Source: Dipteris shenzhenensis
Taxonomy: Eukaryota > Polypodiophyta > Polypodiopsida > Gleicheniales
NCBI GenBank assembly: GCA_047967505.1
Contig: CM106538.1
Length of the DNA stretch: 64,000 nucleotides
Strand: one strand, 5' to 3'
Below the pieces are notes generated by a model, which was not told the origin of the DNA, ran no database searches, and saw nothing but the letters and a program-made list of their open reading frames with translations. A program made the translations under genes and the position numbers. Position 1 is the first letter of the stretch, and the number at the start of each line of letters is the position of its first letter. This document shows, one piece after another, positions 57,601 to 64,000 of the stretch.

Positions 57601-58378
57601 GTTGATCTTCTTCATTCATGCATTATGCTACAGCAATGCACACTTGATTTAGAGTCTATGCTTGTATTGTCTATAAAAATCTGATTGATTGGAATTTATC
57701 AATGCAGTGTTGCAAAGCTCAAACCAATCTCTATGATTGCTTGTGTTAAAGAGAAACCAATATCCTTATTGTAAATTGTAGAATAATACTAAAATAGCTT
57801 TCAAAATTATAGAGTTTGTATAAGCATGATAGCAAAATACACTTCAGAATCCAAAAGAGATCTTCACGTGGAATAGCAGAATGCTTAGACAAGAGACCAA
57901 CTTGTAGACAAGAAATATTGTATTTAGATCTGATCAAAATCGAGACAAACGTCTATACATATAGCTACAGAGAAGTTTCTTGCAGCATATTTTTAGGACT
58001 GCCAGCCACATGAAGTTATTTGGACTGTACTTTTGATTGTTACTAAGGACAACTTTTCATGTTTTGGAATATCCATATTTACAAAATGCAAACTTGGGGC
58101 TTATGCCTAACAATAGTTTCTCAACCTAAAGAGAATGGAAAGTCGAGCAAAATGAATGAACAAATGTTTCTACTATAAAACCAACAAAAGCTCATAGAAG
58201 AATCTTAAATTATCGGCATCCTCAAAGAAGTATTGTAGCTTGTTAGTCCAATTCTTCTTATAACTAATCTGTAAACCCCTTTCAATGGAGAGCTCCAGTG
58301 AGCGCTCATCTATTAGTTGATCTACGAGATACCACCATTCTTTCTAAGCGGATGTTCTATACTTCTTGTTGTCAATTT
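57601..58378. other. No gene recognised
   Basis: AT-rich sequence with short open frames only; no motif or repeat stands out. Confidence 0.5.
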
Positions 58379-59864
58379 TTGAGGTAGTCGATAGAGCAAG
58401 CAAGAAAAAGTGAGCGAGAATTTGTCAAAGCATTAGGAAAATCAAGCAAGCAAAGAAAGAATCCAAGTGTCTCATAAAATAATTGCTTGAAGTAAAAGTA
58501 TTCAAAAGAGGGGTTATGTGTCACATTTCTTGAAATTGAGTAGTCCAAATTTAAGGACTATTTTAACGTCACCTCATTTCAGTTTGGCAATTACCCGAGG
58601 GGTCACTCATACACATGTAACATAGCACGGGGGACTTACATGCCATTTATGTGCATGAGGGGATTTATCAAATAGCAACTTAATATAATTTATATATGTA
58701 GATTTATGAAGGGGTGCCACAATTTTAAGATTAAAAATATAAGCGCGTATAGGGGTTTAACCAATTACATGAGAAAATATAAAAATGAAAGATTAGGGGT
58801 AATTTTTAACACATGCTTGCTTGCACATGCTTTAAGGGTTTGTGAAGAGTGACCCCCCGAGCCCCCAAGTGCAATTAAAAGGTAGAGGATGTTAAATTTT
58901 GGCTATTTTTTTGCTAAAATAGAAAGTCTATTCTCGCTCTCTATTATGGAAAACCTTGCTTTAAATTTAATGTAACAAATTGCACAAAAATTTATAAATT
59001 TCATATTTTGATTCACACAATTTTTATAGATGGTGCAGAAAGGCATGTCATTTGATTTGATATGTAACATTATGCCATTTGGATTTGACAATCAAAAGAT
59101 GCAGGGATGTCAAAAGCTCATTTTTTGAACCAAACAACCAAGTTTTGACAACTTGCAAAGATACAAGGATGTGAAAATGTCATCTTTTGGACCAAAACAA
59201 GAAGCATGTTAATGCGCTCCTAGTTTTTAGCCCAAAAGATGACATATTCACATCCCTATTACTTTTGATTTGCAAGTCCAAATGGGGTCATATTACATTT
59301 AAAATCAAATGGCAAGGTATGATTGAGATGATTATCATGCCTTTTTGCACCATCTAATAAAATTTCATGCACGAAAATATGAATTTGTGGATTGGATTAG
59401 TGGGATGTAAGAGTGAATCATTGGGGAGGGATGTTTTTGTAGTACCAAAGAGTTAAGAATGCTAAGCATTTAAAAATGGGTTTTGTTCCAAGAATCAATA
59501 GAGTTAAAAATGCTAAGCATTTACATATGCATGGAATAAAAATAATATATTCAAGGAGTCCTTGGAAACATCCCACTTAGTGAAAAGAGAGAACTTGATT
59601 GCTTAGAGGTTTGTCTTTGAAACCAATGATGACTTTGCAATGAAACATACCAACTCTCTTATAGGTGATGTGAAATTAGCGTTAGTGGCTTTAAAGTTAT
59701 AGGCATATTTAACCTTATAGCATTGAGAAAACATATGGACTTTTAAATAAATCATATTTTTTTATCACTCAAAGAGGGAATCTATAAATCTTTTATTGTT
59801 TTGTATCACTTGGATTTTTGGGCTCGCTCACTTTTTGTCGCTCGCATTTTGGTAATTATCTCAA
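58379..59864 (+). mobile_element. Foldback DNA element with terminal inverted repeats, copy B (~1.49 kb)
   Basis: The ends form imperfect inverted repeats of about 40 bp: left TTGAGGTAGT...AAAAAGTGAGCGAG, right (reverse complement) TTGAGATAATT...AAAAAGTGAGCGAG. Inside lies a palindromic core (about 58995-59395) matching copy A, including AGATGGTGCAGAAAGGCATG, GATGTGAAAATGTCATCTTT and GCACCATCTAATAAAATTTC. Sequence from about 59400 to 59840 also matches copy A. No transposase is seen, so it would be non-autonomous. No target duplication was found. Confidence 0.7.
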
Positions 59865-60112
59865 TTTCTAAAAGAAGTTTTAGACTTATTTTGTTTATAT
59901 ATGAAGGCATGTTAGATATTGTGAACGTACAATTATAAAAGTCTTATGCTCAATATTTCTCATTCTTACATTGACTTTTATGTCTTGTATAGGTATAAAC
60001 GATTAGACAGCATCATTAAGGGGAGCGATGATGGTAGTGTTCAGTATACACATGATCAACATCTCTCAAGATACATCTTTTGATTAGGGGAGCTCTATAT
60101 AGATATCCTGTA

Positions 60113-60280
60113 GAGGGAAGCTCTTTGTAGCTAAGAGATCTCTATGTAGATATATCGTATCTTTTTGTGAATGACGTACTTATGTGTAACATATTGAGAG
60201 AAGCTCTTTGTAGCTAAGAGATCTCTATGTAGATATATCGTATCTTTTTTGTGAATGACATACTTATGTGTAACATATTG
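60113..60280. repeat. Tandem duplication, ~83 bp, nearly identical
   Basis: Units at 60113 and 60196 share AAGCTCTTTGTAGCTAAGAG, ATCTCTATGTAGATATATCG and ACTTATGTGTAACATATTGA with only a few differences. Confidence 0.9.
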
Positions 60281-60401
60281 ATTTTCATATGTTACGCTCC
60301 AATCAGAGTATGTTTTGGCATTTGTATGTTATTTTATTGTGTATTATAAAGAAATAATGAGTAAGAGATTGAGAGAGAGTTGAGTTCATGATTGTATTTG
60401 T

Positions 60402-60695
60402 TTTTTTTTGGGGGGGGGGGTAAAGGGTATAAACATGAGAATATGGGAAGAAAATATGTAATGCCCAATTATACCATAGTTGTGCATAGGTCACAAATGG
60501 ATAGGTCTAACATAGAGCTAGCACATGTATGTGACAAATCAATATCTGTCAGAGTTAGCAAATGTAAGCATGTGCAAGCACACATGTACACAAATCAATA
60601 CACGTATACACAAATAGACACACATCAACACTAAAATCACATGCATACAAAATTACACACATGCTCCAAGTGTTTGTATACATGTGTAAGTGCAC

Positions 60696-60781
<86 letters not shown>

Positions 60782-60850
60782 TCTTATTGTCCAATATCGA
60801 TGACTTTGAAGTCACTCCCATTGCATTTTTTCTCCCATATATATATATAT
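60402..60850. repeat. (T)n(G)n run, (GT)n(GA)n and (AT)n microsatellites
   Basis: T9G11 near 60402-60421, (GT)n about 60698-60746, (GA)n about 60747-60778 and (AT)n 60838-60851. From 60852 to 61599 no gene is recognised. Confidence 0.9.
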
Positions 60851-61599
60851 ACTATTGCGGCAATGCTTGGGAGGGTGCCACATGTTCCTCAAAAGGGACA
60901 TTTTATACCAAGTAGAGATGTCCAGGTTTGTCTTCTTTGGGATATGCAAGTGTCAATGGCAACTTATTTGGATATTGTTTTGGAAGTGTCTTGCCCATAT
61001 CATACTCCTTTACACTTTTCATTATTGCCAAACGATTGTTACAACCTCCCTCAATTCCCCCTTTAGGTTCCTACTATTGGACGAGCATGTCCCTAAGGCT
61101 TAGTGGACGAGCATGGTTCCAAAGACACAATGGAAGAAAGTGGATAAAATGCAAGCTACTAGTTTGAGGTCCCTAGTCGCTCACCTTCCTGCTCTCTATA
61201 TCCAATTCTTTCGAGGCATTGAATTTGCAAGTTAGATCAGATCTGGCCCCTCAATGATCCTTGTTAATCCATATACCTAGCATGAAATTATTACAAGTCA
61301 TAGCAAAGTGTAATGCATCTCCATCAACTCGAACACTTCTCTCCACAACTTAGGATATTATCACCAATCAAGTGATCTCAATCAAGCAAGAAACGGTTGC
61401 TAATGCCAGTAGCAAAGTCACAATAAGCCAATCTTGCACATTGGAGGACTTAAAAATGGATGCCTTCATGATGATGAGGAGAAAGACTCTCAATGTTACA
61501 AAGGCCACCGACAATACTATACTGTAATGTAGCAAATTTACCCTTAATATTCAAGAGCTGAGCCTTGTTCCCTACAACTCTATAGCTACTTTTGGGCGG

Positions 61600-62790
61600 T
61601 TGTATTATTTTCTCATGGATCTGTGACATCATTCACTACACAATGATCAATTGTATTATTTTCTCATTGATCCATGTCGTCATTCCCTACACAATGATCT
61701 ACACAATGATCGATTGATGGGACTACCACACCATGGACACTAATAATGAAAGCTTCAATGAGAAGCTTGGAGTCTTCCCTCCTATACTAAAGAGCAAAGA
61801 TCTAACAAGGACACTTATAAAGCTTCAATGAGTAACTTTTGACTCGTTCCTCCCATACTAAAGAGCAAAGATCAAATATCAAGAGACGTTGACATGGCTA
61901 GGCTTAGCACTCAAGTGGAAGTGCCATTAGAATAGGTAGAGCTTTCTAATGGCATACCAATGGCAAGGTTCATGGAAAGGGCAAGGAAAATATAATTCCT
62001 CTTTTGCTGCTGTAGGTTTCTTTCCAATTTAGGCAAGTTCCCAAATCCTAAGCCAAAGAAGTAAATCTATCAAAAATCTTTAAGTTAGATGATTCTATAG
62101 CACTCTATTACAACACAAACCAATATAAGTTAGTTGATTCTATAGCACTCTTGAATAATTAAAGGAATTCAAAATCTCCAATTATTTAAGGACATACACA
62201 ATGAGCAAGTTACGCGAATTGAGGACCACACAAGGAGACTGTGGAGAGAGATTGATCTCATCCATCCCACATCGTCAAGGGAGAAAATATCATGGCTGGG
62301 GTAGTGGCCATGATTAGCTCTAAAGTGGGAATGAAGTTGACATGGCTGGATAATGGCCATGATTAGCACTCAAGTGGAGGTGCCATTAGAAATCTCCTTT
62401 AAGGGAGTAGAGCTTTTTTGGAAAACCCATGGAGAGGATCCTGCGATTGAGCTTTTTTTGGAAAACCCATTGAGAGGATCACGCCAAAGACTAGGCTGGA
62501 ATTTGTGGACATGATTAGCACTCAAGTTGGGTTGCCTCAAAACATCTAGATGAAAAAAAAACTTAAAGGATTCCAAAAGAATAAGCAAAAATAAATCCTT
62601 GAAGCTTCTACTAATGTTGCTGCCAAAATGGCCTAGTACTCTTCTTCACCCTCGTCTAATATATACATAGAGTTACCAATTTCATTGAGCAATCAGACAT
62701 AAGCATGGAATAGCTCTTCAATCATTTTTAACATCTACATACAATTTAGCCTTACCAATTTCCTTGCATCTACATACAATTTAAGGCTTG
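61600..62790. repeat. Cluster of short tandem duplications
   Basis: At least four separate local duplications: TTGTATTATTTTCTCATKGA at 61600 and 61651 (51 bp); AGCTTCAATGAG at 61751 and 61821 with CCTMCYATACTAAAGAGCAA (70 bp); GGAAAACCCATKGAGAGGAT near 62419 and 62460 (about 41 bp); CATCTACATACAATTTA near 62731 and 62766 (about 35 bp). GGCCATGATTAGCWCTMAAG near 62308 and 62347 is a further pair. No gene is seen. Confidence 0.75.
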
Positions 62791-63405
62791 CCAATTTCAT
62801 TGGGCAATTGGGCAAATCTTACATTCTTAACCTTATCTTTGACTACACTCGCATCATGAGGTCCCTCTTAAAGCTCAAGCTACAATCAATTCTGCTTTAT
62901 GGTTTATCCGCCATCTTGTGGCTACTCCAAAATGCATGCTATATTAGATACATCTTTCCTTCTTACTTACATTGATCAGAACCGTCAACTACAGAATTAT
63001 GTGGTGTTTACTCAACATGGGACGCAAAGGCGAAGACAGGTATATATAGGGAATTTCTATCAATACATCATTATGAGTTGCCTTTTCTAAAAAGCTTTCT
63101 TAGCCATTTCTTCCATTCTTGTGTGACATTTGTCAAGTTTTAAATTTTGTACTAAAGGCTGAAGAAGGGTCATGAGTAATGAGTTAATCAAATTTGCGAT
63201 AGAGCGATATAACCAGCAGCACAGTGGAGTTTTTAACACTTGGACACTTGTGATTTGTAGCTAAGCTCTCAAATAGCCCAGTCGAGCTTTCCGTTGAGAA
63301 ACTTTGGGCAGGGTTTACAGTCTTAGAATCAATACAATAAACAGCACTCCCAATCACAACGAGATCCCCAAGACCCTTTTCCCAAAAGGAATAGCTGGAA
63401 AAACC
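62791..63405. other. 3' flank of PAS2, no other gene recognised
   Basis: Includes the 3' untranslated region of the minus-strand gene ending at 63406; its end cannot be placed. Confidence 0.45.
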
Positions 63406-63870
63406 TTAATCGCTTTTCTTTGCTTTTGCCAAAGCTTTGCTCCTTTGTGCAATCATGTACGTATACATGTAAGGGCTTCCTGTAAGAAACAGCAATTAAT
63501 ACTTTCCCTGTAAAAAATTGAAATGCTCACACAAGACAGGAATAATGGGGGAACAGTCTGTAGCACATACCAGGGATGTATGCAGCCAGAGTAGCAAGGC
63601 TAGCAAAGTAGTTATCAAAGGCGAAGTTCAATTTGTTTGGCATTCTCAGACAGTACTTATCCGATACCTGGTTGAATTATGAAATGGTCCAAACATAGTA
63701 TTATATCTTCTAGATTGAGAACACTCAGAGACGAGATTAAGTCCCAAAGGGGATAATAAAATGGTAGTATAAAGGACGAGAAGCTCACTTGAACGTAGGG
63801 AAGAGCAAGATATATAAGACCAACTTCGCTTGTTATGCCAGTTGGGTACAAGATGTAGAAGGTACTATAT
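63406..63870 (-). CDS. PAS2: 3-hydroxyacyl-CoA dehydratase PASTICCINO2, last three exons (partial)
   Basis: Minus-strand exons 63870-63789, 63667-63571 and 63479-63406 (stop TAA at 63408-63406) join in phase through GT-AG introns. They encode YSTFYILYPTGITSEVGLIY, LALPYVQ, then RMPNKLNFAFDNYFASLATL, AAYIPGSPYMYTYMIAQRSK and ALAKAKKSD. The YPTGITSE stretch carries the Tyr and Glu, seven residues apart, that form the active site of the Phs1/HACD family. PAS2 catalyses dehydration of 3-hydroxyacyl-CoA, the third step of very-long-chain fatty acid elongation, in the ER membrane. The Lys-rich C-terminus fits an ER-retrieval tail, though a canonical KKXX is not exact. Upstream exons lie beyond the right edge; 63871-64000 looks intronic. 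No damage is seen. Confidence 0.93.
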
Positions 63871-64000
63871 CTACAAAAACACAATGCCAGCTTACTTACA
63901 CGAGATGACTTCAAAACGAGACAAAAATGAAAACATTTACATCAAGATGATGCAACCCCTAAAACGGTAGATCACTCTTGCACTAATACAATCATATCAC

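Noticed and set aside
60661-61167. Several overlapping plus-strand open frames near 61 kb
   Set aside because: Three frames open at once and none with motifs or splice support; probably chance.

Overview
This is a nuclear chromosome segment from a land plant with a large, repeat-filled genome. The evidence is one complete 14-exon plant gene with introns of up to 8 kb, a second plant gene entering from the right edge, and many decayed plant-type retrotransposons: Ty1/copia, Ty3/gypsy, L1-like LINEs, a CACTA fragment and a foldback DNA element. A fern or gymnosperm is the best guess from intron size and repeat load; the window does not prove which.

Layout. 0-35 kb is intergenic and made almost wholly of old mobile elements: a gypsy integrase end with its LTR (0-1.2 kb), an array of short hairpins (2.5-4.2 kb), a broken copia polyprotein (5.0-7.2 kb) abutting a LINE 3' end (7.2-8.2 kb), a second copia fossil on the minus strand (10.5-11.7 kb), two coding-like fossils of unknown family (12.0-13.2 and 19.4-22.2 kb), several LTRs (16.5, 17.2, 23.5 kb), a short poly(A) retro-insertion with a target-site duplication (17.8 kb), an L1-like LINE (24.1-26.4 kb), and a small gag-only copia element lying inside a (TC)n microsatellite (28.8-31.1 kb). 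Long (TC)n, (AC)n, (GT)n and AT-rich tracts fill 28.5-33 kb.

35.1-50.7 kb is an apparently intact acyl-activating enzyme gene of the AAE17/AAE18 group (plus strand, 14 exons, 722 codons, all exon phases consistent). It should encode a peroxisomal AMP-forming acyl-CoA synthetase-like enzyme. Intron 6 (8.0 kb) holds three successive minus-strand copies of one LINE family whose tails are CT-rich microsatellites instead of poly(A). Intron 10 (4.0 kb) holds a CACTA transposase fragment, a GAAACG-rich palindromic element and a repeat shared with intron 6.

51-63 kb is again repeats: a decayed gypsy element on the minus strand (53.7-57.6 kb) interrupted by one copy of a foldback element, a second, inverted copy of that element with recognisable terminal inverted repeats (58.4-59.9 kb), and a run of short tandem duplications (60.1-62.8 kb). 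At 63.4-63.9 kb, on the minus strand, lie the last three exons of PASTICCINO2 (3-hydroxyacyl-CoA dehydratase of very-long-chain fatty acid elongation); the rest lies beyond the window. The two host genes are convergent and both act on acyl-CoA, but in different compartments and pathways; nothing here shows they are co-regulated.

All gene models and family calls come from reading translations and splice sites by eye; no database search was run.
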